Source: Pararhizobium sp. (lineage in GTDB: Bacteria; Pseudomonadota; Alphaproteobacteria; Rhizobiales; Rhizobiaceae). From it: a DNA stretch of 64,000 nt. Positions 9,128-17,576 of the stretch are shown here, one piece after another. The notes beneath the pieces were generated by a model. It did not search any database. It was given only the letters and a program-made list of their open reading frames with translations, and had not been told where the DNA came from. The position numbers were made by a program, and so were the translations under genes. The stretch covers positions 620,001-684,000 of the forward strand of contig JAURWE010000024.1 of assembly GCA_030655075.1 (NCBI GenBank), in the 5' to 3' direction. Each line of letters begins with the position of its first letter. Position 1 is the stretch's first letter.

Positions 9128-9937
9128 ATGGGCGTTTCAGGCACGATTGACTTCGAACCCTTCGAAATCATCGAGGGGAATAACGGTGACGGGCTGGTGC
9201 TCCTCGGCGACCACGCCATGCGGCAGCTGCCATCGGGCTACGGCAGCCTCGGCCTGCCGAATGCCGCCTTCGAGCGTCACATCGCCTATGATATCGGCAT
9301 CGAACCGCTGACCCGCGCGCTCTCCGCCCGCCTTGAAGCTCCGGCCGTGCTTGGCTGCTTCTCCCGCCTGCTGATCGACCCCAACCGCGGCGAGGACGAT
9401 CCGACCCTGATCATGAAAATATCCGACGGCGCGATCATTCCGGGCAACCATCCGATCACGCCGGAGGAGTGGGACAACCGGCTGAACCGCTACCACCGCC
9501 CCTATCACCGGGCCGTGTCGCAAACCATCGGCACGGTCGCCGCCACGACCGGCAAGGCGCCGCTGGTGGTCTCGATGCATTCCTACACGCCCTCCTGGAA
9601 AGGCGTTCCCCGCCCCTGGCATGCGGCCGTGCTATGGGACAACGACCCGCGCGCGGTTGTGCCCTTGCTGGAAGCCCTGCGCCGCGAACCGGGCCTGCTG
9701 GTCGGCGACAACGAGCCCTACGACGGCGCGCTGCGCAACGACACGATGTTCCGCCATTGCATGGCATCAGGCATTCCTCACGTCCTGATCGAAGTGCGCC
9801 AGGACCTGATCGCCACGGCAGACGGCGTCGAGGAATGGACGAACCGGCTGGCCCCGATCCTTGAAGAATTGAACCGGCGGCCCGATCTGCATGTCTATGA
9901 CATCCATCCATCGCGCACCGGTTCCTACACCGTTTGA
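9128..9937 (+). CDS. N-formylglutamate amidohydrolase family protein
   Basis: A 269-residue FGase-fold zinc hydrolase. Motifs: LLGDHAMRQLP near the start, SRLLIDPNRGEDDP, RYHRPYH, VVSMHSYTPSWKG (metal/catalytic His) and a late VLIEVRQDLI. Named members hydrolyse N-formyl-L-glutamate to formate and glutamate in histidine degradation, but no hut genes are nearby, so the true substrate is uncertain. A second, distinct family member lies at 40252-41142. The gene is followed after 12 bases by a DUF1244 gene, probably an operon. ATG at 9128 agrees with family length. Confidence 0.85.
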   Translation: MGVSGTIDFEPFEIIEGNNGDGLVLLGDHAMRQLPSGYGSLGLPNAAFERHIAYDIGIEPLTRALSARLEAPAVLGCFSRLLIDPNRGEDDPTLIMKISDGAIIPGNHPITPEEWDNRLNRYHRPYHRAVSQTIGTVAATTGKAPLVVSMHSYTPSWKGVPRPWHAAVLWDNDPRAVVPLLEALRREPGLLVGDNEPYDGALRNDTMFRHCMASGIPHVLIEVRQDLIATADGVEEWTNRLAPILEELNRRPDLHVYDIHPSRTGSYTV

Positions 9938-9949
9938 AAAGGCATTCGT

Positions 9950-10255
9950 ATGACCGAGCTCAGCCCGCAGCAGAAGATCGAATTCGAGGCCGCAGCCTTC
10001 CGCCGGCTGCTGTCGCATCTGTCCAACCGGCCGGATGTCCAGAACATCGACCTGATGAACCTTGCCGGCTTCTGCCGCAACTGCCTCTCGAACTGGTACA
10101 GGGACGCCGCCAACGAAGCCGGTGTGCCGCTCGACAAGGACCAGTCCCGCGAGATCGTCTACGGCATGCCTTACGAGCTCTGGCGCGACAAACACCAGAC
10201 GGATGCCACCAGCAGCCAGAAAGCTGCTTTCGAGCTGAACAGGCCGAAGGAGTGA
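9950..10255 (+). CDS. DUF1244 family protein
   Basis: A 101-residue soluble protein with the DUF1244 signature: FRRLLSHLSNRPDVQNIDLMNLAGFCRNCLSNWY, then REIVYGMPYELWRDKHQTDAT. The CRNC pair of cysteines and the helix-rich sequence are characteristic; the family has no assigned biochemical role. It starts 12 bases after the amidohydrolase stop, so it is probably co-transcribed. A hairpin (10271-10297) follows the stop. Confidence 0.85.
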   Translation: MTELSPQQKIEFEAAAFRRLLSHLSNRPDVQNIDLMNLAGFCRNCLSNWYRDAANEAGVPLDKDQSREIVYGMPYELWRDKHQTDATSSQKAAFELNRPKE

Positions 10256-10270
10256 TGCGGCATCGCATCC

Positions 10271-10297
10271 CCATCAGGCGTTTTAAATGCCTGATGG
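10271..10297. repeat. Perfect 9-bp inverted repeat after DUF1244
   Basis: Arms CCATCAGGC (10271-10279) and GCCTGATGG (10289-10297) with a 9-base AT-rich loop, 15 bases past the DUF1244 stop. It would form a stable hairpin, but no U-run follows directly, so it may be an attenuator, an RNA-stability element or a factor-assisted terminator. Confidence 0.6.
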
Positions 10298-10377
10298 CAC
10301 CGAAATTTTCTTGACCTTCACGCCCGTTCGCGGCACGTCACACCACCACAGTTCAAGAGCAACACTAGGAGCAGACC

Positions 10378-10644
10378 ATGTCTGACGTTCATGCCGTCGC
10401 GCGCGACCAGCTTCGCGCTTTCATCGAGCGTATCGAGCGCCTCGAAGAAGAAAAGAAAACCATCGCCGACGACATCAAGGACGTCTACGGCGAAGCCAAG
10501 TCCTCAGGCTTCGACACCAAGATTCTGAAGAAGGTCATTGCCATCCGCAAGCAGGATGCCGACGAGCGTCTAGAGCAGGAAGCCATTCTCGACACATACC
10601 TGATCGCGCTCGGCATGGCCGGCGAGCAGGAAGCGGCCGAATAG
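10378..10644 (+). CDS. gapR: GapR family DNA-binding protein (DUF2312)
   Basis: An 88-residue protein matching the DUF2312 family: RDQLRAFIERIERLEEEKKTIADDIKDVYGEAKSSGFDTKILKKVIAIRKQDADERLEQEAILDTYL. By established knowledge, the Caulobacter member GapR is a nucleoid-associated protein that clamps overtwisted DNA ahead of replication and transcription and aids topoisomerases. The N-terminal coiled coil and C-terminal basic helix pair needed for tetramer clamping are visible here. It is a single-gene unit with its own upstream gap and a strong terminator. Confidence 0.88.
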   Translation: MSDVHAVARDQLRAFIERIERLEEEKKTIADDIKDVYGEAKSSGFDTKILKKVIAIRKQDADERLEQEAILDTYLIALGMAGEQEAAE

Positions 10645-10668
10645 CACGCATCGCCTTCTCGGCTACCA

Positions 10669-10699
10669 AAAACCCGCCGGTTTCGCCGGCGGGTTTTTC
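10669..10699. terminator. Bidirectional Rho-independent terminator after gapR
   Basis: Perfect 10-bp GC-rich stem (10671-10680 with 10686-10695), a 5-base loop, A-run on the left and T-run on the right. It serves gapR and, from the other side, the convergent small gene at 10716-10931. Confidence 0.9.
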
Positions 10700-10715
10700 T
10701 TTGCGCGTTTCAACC

Positions 10716-10931
10716 CTACCAGTTGCCGGGATCGGCGGTTTGATCAATGAGCGCGAATTCGTTGGCGGCCTCCCGCTCCAGCTCGATCTCGGTCACCGCC
10801 CCTGTCTCGTCCGTGACGGAATAGACCGTCGGCGCGGGATGTCTTGTCAGCGTCTGAAACATCAGCAGGGCCGCCTCCTCCGCCGTGTCGGCCTCGATGT
10901 CGAGCGTGGTGGTGACCGTAAACCTGTGCAT
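10716..10931 (-). CDS. Small hypothetical protein (71 aa)
   Basis: Encodes a 71-residue acidic protein beginning MHRFTVTTTLDIEADTAEEAALLMFQ, followed by a beta-rich segment (TVYSVTDETGAVTEIELERE). No domain is recognised; it could form a small alpha/beta fold. The start at 10931 has a GGAG ribosome-binding site at good distance, better than the longer upstream-extended reading frame. It is convergent with gapR, sharing its terminator. Function unknown. Confidence 0.6.
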   Translation of the reverse strand: MHRFTVTTTLDIEADTAEEAALLMFQTLTRHPAPTVYSVTDETGAVTEIELEREAANEFALIDQTADPGNW

Positions 10932-11027
10932 CGTCTTCACTCCGTTTTGCCAGCACGGCGAGCCGTCTGTCTTGAAAGACAATATAGGCTGAAAATGCCA
11001 GGCGGCCAGCAGGCCTATTGTTCGGCA

Positions 11028-11059
11028 ACAAAAAACCGCCGGGCTTTCAGGCGGGTTTT
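11028..11059 (-). terminator. Rho-independent terminator of the DUF882 gene
   Basis: Read on the minus strand: a GC stem (ACCCGCC against GGCGG, one bulge) followed by six U, starting 25 bases after the stop of the large leftward gene at 11084. Confidence 0.75.
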
Positions 11060-11083
11060 GAAGATTGAACACTTTTATGCCGG

Positions 11084-13099
11084 TCAGTTCGTACTGAACT
11101 TCTTCACTGCCAGGAAGTTCACCGCATTGCCGCTGAAGCGGCCGGCATCAATCGACGCGGTATTCGTCGTGAAGCCTTCGGAATAGACGGTGGTCGGGGC
11201 AACGCGCATTGTCTTGCTGACGAAACGCGGTGCCTTCACCGGCTTGGAAATCGTCGCAACCCGATCGTTGGTTAGCGCCCACTGCGAAATGATCTTCTGC
11301 GTCAGCTTCGGCTCGGTCCGCGTAGACGAGCGGCTGACGGCATCGGCATCTTCCTTCTTCGGGCGCGACCCCTTGGTGACTTCCTCATGCACAACAGGCT
11401 GTTCGCCGAAGGCATCCTCGAAGAGCGACGCGGATTTTGTGGTCTGTTCCGTTTCGGGAACAAGCGCCGCCAGTTCGACCGGAACACCCTCTTCCAGGTC
11501 CTCGGCAGCGTCGGCATTGGCCAGCGATGCCGGGTCCTGCTCGGGAATGGCGACCGGTGTCTGTTCGGAAACCGGCTTGGTATCGAGCGCTGCCATCTGC
11601 TGCTTTTCGTCCAGCTTCGCCGCATCGGCCTCAGCCTGTGCGGTTTCAGTCCGCTCGACGAAGGTCGGCACGGCGACATCGGCACCGGTCACGGCCGCCA
11701 GCGCCTGCTCGCCAGCCGGCCGGAACGCCGGAACAGGCACGAAGCCGAGGGCAGCGTTTTCGGTGACCGTTTCAGCAGACGCCAGCATCAGCGCATCCTG
11801 CGATGCAGCCGTCTTGTTGCGGTCGGCCAGCATCTGCGGCACCGGAATTTTCAGCGCGCCGAGATCGGCAAATTCGCTCGCCGTCTGGGCGCCATCGGCC
11901 GGAACAGCCGCTTCAAGCGCTGCCTGCGCAGCCGTGGTCTGCGGCTCGACGAGCGCCACTTCCATGCCGGCCTGCTGCACCGCGTCCTTGAAGGCCGGGC
12001 GGATCAGCGGGATCGGCGCGTTGATGTCTTTCTGCTGCTCGTCCTGAACCGGCTGGTCGTTGGTCGCAACGATCGTCTCGCTGCCGGCCACGCCTGGAAG
12101 CGCGTCCTGCTGCTCGGATGCGGCGGCCTGTGCCCTGCGGGAAACCGGCTTTTCTTCGGCAACCTCGATCTCGGCACTGGCAATCGCCGTTGGTTCTTCA
12201 TCCTCGTCGCCACCGCCGCCGAAGAGTGTTGCAAACAGATTGCCGCGGCGCTTCTTGTCGCCCTGCTTGGCACCGCCGCCGGCGACTTCAATGGCACTGG
12301 CACCGACACGGCGCTTGTAGTCGGCAATCGCCACCTGATAGCCCGGCAGCGGCTTGCCGTCGGAAGGAAGGTGAACGGTCTTGCCATCCGGGAAAAGGCG
12401 GACGAGTTCGCTGCGGCTCATGCGAGGCCAGGCGCGGACGCCGCCGACATCCATGTGCACGAAGGGCGAGCCGGAGGTCGGGTAATAACCGACGCCGCCG
12501 ACCTGGAACTTCATGCCGATTTCACGCAGGGTCTTCAGCTTGACGCCGGGAATGTAGAAATCCATCGCCTTGCCGAGCATGTGCTGGCTCTTCTTGGCAA
12601 CGCCTTTGGAGCGCGAGCGCAGCATGCCGTTGGTGGCGGGCGAACGATAGGCGGAAACAACGTGGATATAATCGCGCGCGCCACTCTTCTGGTAGACTTC
12701 CCAGACGAGATCGAGAAGGCGTGGATCCATCTTCGTCGGCTCGTTGCGGCGCCAGTCGCGCAGGAAACGGTTGATCTGCTGCAGGCCCTTGGAATCAAAA
12801 CGGCCGTTCTTCTTGAACGTGATCTGGGCTTTTTCGCCGGTATGGATGAAATAGAGCTTCAGCGTCCGGGTCTGGCCAGCAGCCTCCACGGGCGGCGCCA
12901 TGCCGGGCGTGACCATCAAAGCCATGATGAGAACGGCCGCAAGCAGACATTCAGCAGCCTTGGCGAACTTTGAAGCCACGCCTTTCTGCCCCGAGCCAGC
13001 AGGCCATTTCAATCCGAACAAATTTTGCAACTCGATCCCCGTCCGACGGACAACGTCCTGTAAGCTGTCCCAGATGACTGTCAATTGCGGTGACAGCAT
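11084..13099 (-). CDS. DUF882/M15A-like murein peptidase with long disordered tail
   Basis: Up to 671 residues. A hydrophobic segment (about residues 48-74, ending MAPPVEAA) is a signal peptide or anchor. The next 170 residues form the DUF882/YcbK (peptidase M15A-like) domain: VSAYRSPATNGMLR, then H173 and D180 in SQHMLGKAMDF and H215, D217 in FVHMDVGG, the expected zinc ligands and catalytic residues for cell-wall peptide cleavage. The remaining roughly 350 residues are low-complexity, rich in Ala, Glu, Pro and Val, and probably disordered. A GTG at 12979 with GGGGCAGAAAGG upstream would start right before the signal peptide and may be the true start. Confidence 0.8.
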   Translation of the reverse strand: MLSPQLTVIWDSLQDVVRRTGIELQNLFGLKWPAGSGQKGVASKFAKAAECLLAAVLIMALMVTPGMAPPVEAAGQTRTLKLYFIHTGEKAQITFKKNGRFDSKGLQQINRFLRDWRRNEPTKMDPRLLDLVWEVYQKSGARDYIHVVSAYRSPATNGMLRSRSKGVAKKSQHMLGKAMDFYIPGVKLKTLREIGMKFQVGGVGYYPTSGSPFVHMDVGGVRAWPRMSRSELVRLFPDGKTVHLPSDGKPLPGYQVAIADYKRRVGASAIEVAGGGAKQGDKKRRGNLFATLFGGGGDEDEEPTAIASAEIEVAEEKPVSRRAQAAASEQQDALPGVAGSETIVATNDQPVQDEQQKDINAPIPLIRPAFKDAVQQAGMEVALVEPQTTAAQAALEAAVPADGAQTASEFADLGALKIPVPQMLADRNKTAASQDALMLASAETVTENAALGFVPVPAFRPAGEQALAAVTGADVAVPTFVERTETAQAEADAAKLDEKQQMAALDTKPVSEQTPVAIPEQDPASLANADAAEDLEEGVPVELAALVPETEQTTKSASLFEDAFGEQPVVHEEVTKGSRPKKEDADAVSRSSTRTEPKLTQKIISQWALTNDRVATISKPVKAPRFVSKTMRVAPTTVYSEGFTTNTASIDAGRFSGNAVNFLAVKKFSTN

Positions 13100-13114
13100 G
13101 GCATTTCTGCCACA

Positions 13115-13146
13115 GTGTTCACTACCCCTTATAATATAGTGAACAC
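13115..13146. promoter_or_regulatory. Perfect 10-bp inverted repeat over a likely promoter
   Basis: Arms GTGTTCACTA (13115-13124) and TAGTGAACAC (13137-13146) flank a 12-base AT-rich spacer. Reading leftward, the spacer resembles a -10 element and TTGTTA about 17 bases earlier resembles a -35. The palindrome therefore overlaps the probable promoter of the DUF882 gene and looks like a repressor operator. The regulator is unknown. Confidence 0.6.
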
Positions 13147-13170
13147 ATCCCTAACAAGGGATAAATGGAC

Positions 13171-13205
13171 ATGGCGCTTTTCTGCCCAGAAAATGCGCCA
13201 TTTTT
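13171..13205. terminator. Stem-loop with T-run between two leftward genes
   Basis: A long hairpin (ATGGCGC and TTTTCT against AGAAAA and GCGCCAT, one bulged base) is followed on the plus strand by five T. It lies just past the end of the sigma-54 regulator gene. The T-run is on the side for plus-strand transcripts, so its use as a terminator for the leftward gene is uncertain. Confidence 0.5.
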
Positions 13206-13211
13206 CAGGCG

Positions 13212-14759
13212 TTAAGCGGCATCACGCAGCGGATCGTCGGGATCGATGCCGTAATCCTTGAGTTTGCGGTAGAGTGTCGAGCGGCCGATACCGAGCTTCC
13301 GGGCCACCTGGCTCATCTGGCCGCGATAGAATTTCAGCGCGAAACGAATCAGTTCCTCCTCGACCTCGGCCAGTTTGCGCACGTCTCCGCCGTCGTCGAG
13401 ACTGGAAATAGCATTGTCCGGGCCATGGTCAGCGGCCTGTGCACTATCCTGATCCGCAGCCGCGTAACCGGCAAAGTCGGGATAAACGGGCGGCAGCGGT
13501 TCGGCGCGCGAAAGCTGCGGTTTTTCAGCACCGTTCTCAAGCCAGGCAAATCCGGCATCTTCGGTGACCGCATAGCCTGGAATCTGCGTGGCGATCTGCG
13601 GAAAGTTTTGCACCGCAAGCTCGGGTCCGTCTGCCAGGACGACGGCACGGAAGATCGCATTTTCCAGCTGGCGGATGTTGCCCGGCCAGTCATAGGCCGT
13701 CAGCAGCGCCATGGCGCCACTGGAGACGGACAGCGGATTGGCCAGCCGCTGCTCGCCGGCAAAGCGCTCGACGAAGCTGCGCACCAGAACCGGAATATCC
13801 TCCTTGCGCCGGCGCAGCGCCGGAATGGCAATTGGGAAGACGTTGAGACGGTAGTAGAGATCCTCACGGAAGCGCCCGGCCTTGACCTCGCTGATGAGAT
13901 CGCGGTTCGTCGCCGAAATCAGCCGCACATTGACCTTTTGCGGATGGCGGGCACCGACGGTCTCGATTTCGCCCTGCTGCACGGCGCGCAGCAGCTTGAC
14001 CTGCACCTCGAGCGGCAGATCGCCGATCTCGTCAAGGAACAGCGTGCCGCCGTCGGCGTCGGCAAACTTGCCCGTGTGTTTTTCGGTGGCGCCGGTAAAT
14101 GCGCCCTTCTCGTGGCCGAACAGGATGCTCTCGACCAGATTGTGCGGGATGGCGCCGCAATTGACTGTCACGAAAGGTTTGCCGGAGCGGTCACTTGCCG
14201 CCTGGATGGCGCGCGCCACCATTTCCTTGCCGACGCCGGATTCGCCTTCGAGAACGATGGGAATATTGGACTGCGAAGCACGGCGCGCCAGCTCGATAAC
14301 GCGCAGCATGGCAGGGCTGGCGGAGACCACATCGTCGAACCCGACCGAGCCCGACCGGCTCTTGCGGCTGCGCTTTGTGCCTTCGCGCTGCTCCATCTTC
14401 AGGGCATTGCCGATCGACACGGCCAGACGCTCCGGAGAGACCGGCTTGACGACGAAATCGAAGGCACCAGCCCGCATGGCCTGGACCACGGTTTCGATGC
14501 CGCCCTGCCCGGTCTGGACGATGACCGGAATGTCGCTTTCGCGCTCGGCCAGCACCTCAAGAAAAGCGATCCCGTTCATTTCCGGCATCATCAGGTCGAG
14601 AATGATGACATTCATCACCCCGCCCTTGCGCGACAGAAGTTCCAGCCCGGTTCTGCCGTTGTCGGCCAGGTGCGCGACATGGCCGGCCCGCTCGACCATG
14701 TTCTTCAAGAGCCTGCGCTGTACCGGATCGTCATCGATGACGAGAACGTGTGCTGTCAC
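13212..14759 (-). CDS. Sigma-54-dependent response regulator (NtrC family)
   Basis: A 515-residue activator with three domains. The receiver (1-118) has acidic residues D10/D11, phospho-acceptor D55 (ILDLMMP) and K105. The AAA+ domain (about 140-370) has Walker A GESGVGKE (172-179), the sigma-54-contacting loop GAFTGA (219-224), Walker B TLFLDE and a sensor WPGNIRQLENAIFRAVVL. The C-terminal Fis-type helix-turn-helix (about 470-510) includes SQVARKLGIGRSTLYRKL. The start is GTG 14759, chosen for its GGAGG site. No kinase gene is adjacent, so the input signal is unknown. It should activate RpoN promoters after phosphorylation. Confidence 0.9.
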   Translation of the reverse strand: MTAHVLVIDDDPVQRRLLKNMVERAGHVAHLADNGRTGLELLSRKGGVMNVIILDLMMPEMNGIAFLEVLAERESDIPVIVQTGQGGIETVVQAMRAGAFDFVVKPVSPERLAVSIGNALKMEQREGTKRSRKSRSGSVGFDDVVSASPAMLRVIELARRASQSNIPIVLEGESGVGKEMVARAIQAASDRSGKPFVTVNCGAIPHNLVESILFGHEKGAFTGATEKHTGKFADADGGTLFLDEIGDLPLEVQVKLLRAVQQGEIETVGARHPQKVNVRLISATNRDLISEVKAGRFREDLYYRLNVFPIAIPALRRRKEDIPVLVRSFVERFAGEQRLANPLSVSSGAMALLTAYDWPGNIRQLENAIFRAVVLADGPELAVQNFPQIATQIPGYAVTEDAGFAWLENGAEKPQLSRAEPLPPVYPDFAGYAAADQDSAQAADHGPDNAISSLDDGGDVRKLAEVEEELIRFALKFYRGQMSQVARKLGIGRSTLYRKLKDYGIDPDDPLRDAA

Positions 14760-15008
14760 GGAAACCTCCTGCTTGCCGGCATGAAAAAAGACACACATGC
14801 CAGTCCAATCGGGATCATTCCTCACACAAAGGGCTGAAAATCCTCTTTTGAGAAACGGTCGCATTTTACCGATCATCAATACTTTCACCGCCGTGCTGAA
14901 TTGAACCGCCGTTTTTGCGCAAACGAGTTGATTTGGCGGCCGCTTGCTTTAGCTATGAGGTCCTATTCGCCGTCAGCAATGCCGGCACAACGAAGAGATA
15001 TTGCAACC

Positions 15009-16871
15009 ATGCCGCTCCTGCCCTTTGCACACCTGAATGCCGATCTCATCCGTTCCGCCTCCGCCTCGGCAGCTGCCGTGACAGGCCTCGGCGACCTGCC
15101 AGTCTGGCGGCTGGAAGATCTGTACCCGTCGGCAGACGGCGTGGAGTTCAAGGCCGGCATGGCCCAGGCGGAAGCCGACACGCTGGCCTTCGAGACCAGG
15201 TGGAAAGGCAAGCTGGAGGCCGCCGCTGGCAAGTCCGGTGGCGAGGGCATTGGGGCTGCCGTGCGTGAATTCGAGGCGCTGGAAGACCTCATGGGCCGCA
15301 TAGCCTCCTTTGCCGGCCTCACCTATTTTTCCGACACGACCAACCCCGCAAACGGCAAGCTTTATGGCGACGTACAGTCGAAACTGACCGATATGGGCAG
15401 CCATCTGTTGTTTTTCGCCTTGGAAATGAACCGCATAGATGATGCAGTGATCGACGGCAGCCTTGCCAGCGATCCGCTCGCTGCCCATTACAAGCCGTGG
15501 ATCACCGACCTCCGCATGGACAAGCCCTACCAGCTGGACGACAGGATCGAGCAGCTCTTCCTCGAAAAATCCATGACCGGTGCTGCCGCCTTCAACCGTC
15601 TGTTCGACGAGACCATGGCATCGCTGCGCTATACGATCGACGGCGAGGAACTGCCGCTTGAGGTTACCCTCAGCCTGATGCAGGACGCCGATGGGCAAAA
15701 GCGCAAGAAGGCGGCGATGGCGCTGGCCGAAACCTTCACCGCCAACATCCGCACCTTCACACTGATCACCAACACGCTGGCCAAGGACAAGGAAATCTCC
15801 GACCGCTGGCGCGGTTTCGAGGATATCGCCGACAGCCGCCATCTCGCCAACCGCGTCGAGCGCAGCGTCGTCGATGCGCTGGCCAGTGCGGTGAAGGCTG
15901 CCTATCCGCGCCTGTCGCACCGCTACTATGCGATGAAGGCAAAATGGCTCGGAATGGAACAGATGGAGTTCTGGGACCGCAACGCACCGCTGCCGGAAAC
16001 CCCCGACGCGATCATTTCGTGGAACGAAGCCAAGGATACGGTGCTGACCGCCTACCACGCTTTCGCACCGGAAATGGCCGATATCGCCCGCCGTTTCTTC
16101 GACGACCAGTGGATCGACGCGCCCGTGCGGCCCGGCAAGGCGCCCGGCGCCTTCGCCCATCCGACCGTACCCTCTGCCCACCCTTACGTGCTGGTCAATT
16201 ATATGGGCAAGCCGCGCGACGTGATGACGCTCGCCCACGAACTCGGCCATGGCGTGCATCAGGTTCTGGCCGGCGGCCAGGGTGCGCTGATGGCCTCAAC
16301 GCCGCTGACGCTGGCCGAAACCGCCTCGGTCTTCGGCGAGATGCTGACCTTCCGCACATTGCTAGACCGCACAAAAGACGGGCGCGAGCGCAAGGCGATG
16401 CTCGCCCAGAAGGTCGAGGACATGATCAACACGGTCGTGCGCCAGATCGCGTTTTATGAATTCGAGCGCAAGGTCCACACGGCCCGCAAGGAAGGCGAAC
16501 TGACTGCAGAAACACTGGGCGAGCTCTGGCTTTCGGTGCAGGAGGAAAGTCTGGGACCGGCCATCCGCATTTCAGAAGGCTACGAAACCTTCTGGGCCTA
16601 TATCCCCCATTTCATCCATTCGCCCTTCTACGTCTATGCCTATGCCTTCGGCGATTGCCTGGTGAACTCGCTCTATGCCGTCTACCAGAACACTGACGAG
16701 GGCTTTCAGCAGAAATATTTTGACCTGCTCAAGGCCGGCGGTACACGCCACCATTCCGAACTCCTAAAACCCTTCGGCCTCGACGCCACCGATCCGTCGT
16801 TCTGGGCACAGGGACTGTCGATGCTGGAAGGGCTGATCGACGAGTTGCAGGCGCTTGATAAGGCCGAGTAA
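15009..16871 (+). CDS. M3 family oligoendopeptidase F
   Basis: A 620-residue cytoplasmic zinc metallopeptidase. It shows the alpha-helical N-terminal half typical of PepF and the catalytic motif HELGHGVHQ (HExxH at about 410-414), with the third ligand Glu in the downstream segment TASVFGEMLTF. Such enzymes cut oligopeptides of roughly 7-20 residues. ATG 15009 matches the family N-terminus (MPLLPFAHLNADL); an upstream in-frame start at 14901 would add 36 unconserved residues. It is divergent from the sigma-54 regulator and probably has its own promoter in the 250-base gap. Confidence 0.92.
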   Translation: MPLLPFAHLNADLIRSASASAAAVTGLGDLPVWRLEDLYPSADGVEFKAGMAQAEADTLAFETRWKGKLEAAAGKSGGEGIGAAVREFEALEDLMGRIASFAGLTYFSDTTNPANGKLYGDVQSKLTDMGSHLLFFALEMNRIDDAVIDGSLASDPLAAHYKPWITDLRMDKPYQLDDRIEQLFLEKSMTGAAAFNRLFDETMASLRYTIDGEELPLEVTLSLMQDADGQKRKKAAMALAETFTANIRTFTLITNTLAKDKEISDRWRGFEDIADSRHLANRVERSVVDALASAVKAAYPRLSHRYYAMKAKWLGMEQMEFWDRNAPLPETPDAIISWNEAKDTVLTAYHAFAPEMADIARRFFDDQWIDAPVRPGKAPGAFAHPTVPSAHPYVLVNYMGKPRDVMTLAHELGHGVHQVLAGGQGALMASTPLTLAETASVFGEMLTFRTLLDRTKDGRERKAMLAQKVEDMINTVVRQIAFYEFERKVHTARKEGELTAETLGELWLSVQEESLGPAIRISEGYETFWAYIPHFIHSPFYVYAYAFGDCLVNSLYAVYQNTDEGFQQKYFDLLKAGGTRHHSELLKPFGLDATDPSFWAQGLSMLEGLIDELQALDKAE

Positions 16872-16907
16872 CGGCGCGCCCTCAAACTGCGCACCTGGAG
16901 CGACATG

Positions 16908-17273
16908 TCATATTTCGTAGGGAATGCGGACGCCGGGCGTATTGGCAGGAAAGTCCTTGCTGTTGCGTGTCACCAGAATCATCGAAAGCGTGTCTGCCGT
17001 CGCCCAGATGATCGCGTCGGGCAACCTTATCCGGTGCTCCTGACGCAGGATCACGGCCCGTTCGGCAATGTCGTCGGTCAGCGAGACAACCTTGAAGCCG
17101 TTGAGGAAAGCCCGTGTGCCGGCCTCGACATCCAGGCGGGCGCCGATCATCACCTCCATCCAGCTGATAATGCTGATCGCCCTGTCCCTGTAGAGCGCCA
17201 GTTCCGCAGACGCCTGCGGCACGGCATTGAGATAGTCGATCAGAATGTTCGTATCAAACAGCGCCTTCACCAT
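16908..17273 (-). CDS. vapC: VapC-type PIN-domain toxin (module 1)
   Basis: A 121-residue PIN-domain ribonuclease, the toxin of a type II toxin-antitoxin pair. The acidic catalytic set is present: D7 (FDTNILIDYL), E40 (SWMEVMIG), D86 (LPDAIIWATA) and D94/D107. Family members cut specific RNAs, often initiator tRNA or rRNA, in a Mg-dependent way. Its start overlaps the end of the antitoxin gene by 7 bases, giving translational coupling. It is convergent with the M3 peptidase gene. Confidence 0.9.
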   Translation of the reverse strand: MVKALFDTNILIDYLNAVPQASAELALYRDRAISIISWMEVMIGARLDVEAGTRAFLNGFKVVSLTDDIAERAVILRQEHRIRLPDAIIWATADTLSMILVTRNSKDFPANTPGVRIPYEI

Positions 17274-17479
17274 TCGCGGCGAATTTCATGCTGATAGACC
17301 AGACCATCGACCGCACGGTCGCCCCAAAGGCCGAAAGCCTGCGCATCGTCGGCGGCCTGCAGCTTGAGAAAATCATTGACCGCCTTGCGGATCAGCGACG
17401 CCCGGGACACCTTTTCCTTACGGGCAATCGCGTCCAGCGCCTGAATTTCCATGTCGTCTATGTCGATCAACGTTCGCAT
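17267..17479 (-). CDS. vapB: Ribbon-helix-helix antitoxin (module 1)
   Basis: A 70-residue protein starting MRTLIDIDDMEIQALDAIARKEKVSRASLIRKAVNDFL, a classic ribbon-helix-helix (CopG/MetJ) DNA-binding domain. The C-terminal tail is the expected toxin-neutralising segment. The start at 17479 has an AGGTG ribosome-binding site. A palindrome at 17490-17517 just upstream is the likely autoregulatory operator. It forms an operon with the downstream vapC. Confidence 0.88.
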   Translation of the reverse strand: MRTLIDIDDMEIQALDAIARKEKVSRASLIRKAVNDFLKLQAADDAQAFGLWGDRAVDGLVYQHEIRREW

Positions 17480-17489
17480 CAAGCACCTG

Positions 17490-17517
17490 TGATATATGAT
17501 ATCGCATCTATATATCA
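17490..17517. promoter_or_regulatory. Inverted-repeat operator of vapBC module 1
   Basis: Perfect 8-bp arms TGATATAT (17490-17497) and ATATATCA (17510-17517) with a 12-base spacer, between the divergent vapB and pabB starts. The position and symmetry suit binding by the VapBC complex. AT-rich and unlike its surroundings. Confidence 0.65.
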
Positions 17518-17576
17518 TTGCTTGTCACATGCCGCCAGTGATAACTAAGATCGAACGGACCGGATCAGCAAAGCGA

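Noticed and set aside
13171..13205. Considered a terminator for a plus-strand gene
   Set aside because: No plus-strand gene ends just upstream, so the T-run is not tied to a known transcript; kept only as a hairpin with uncertain function.
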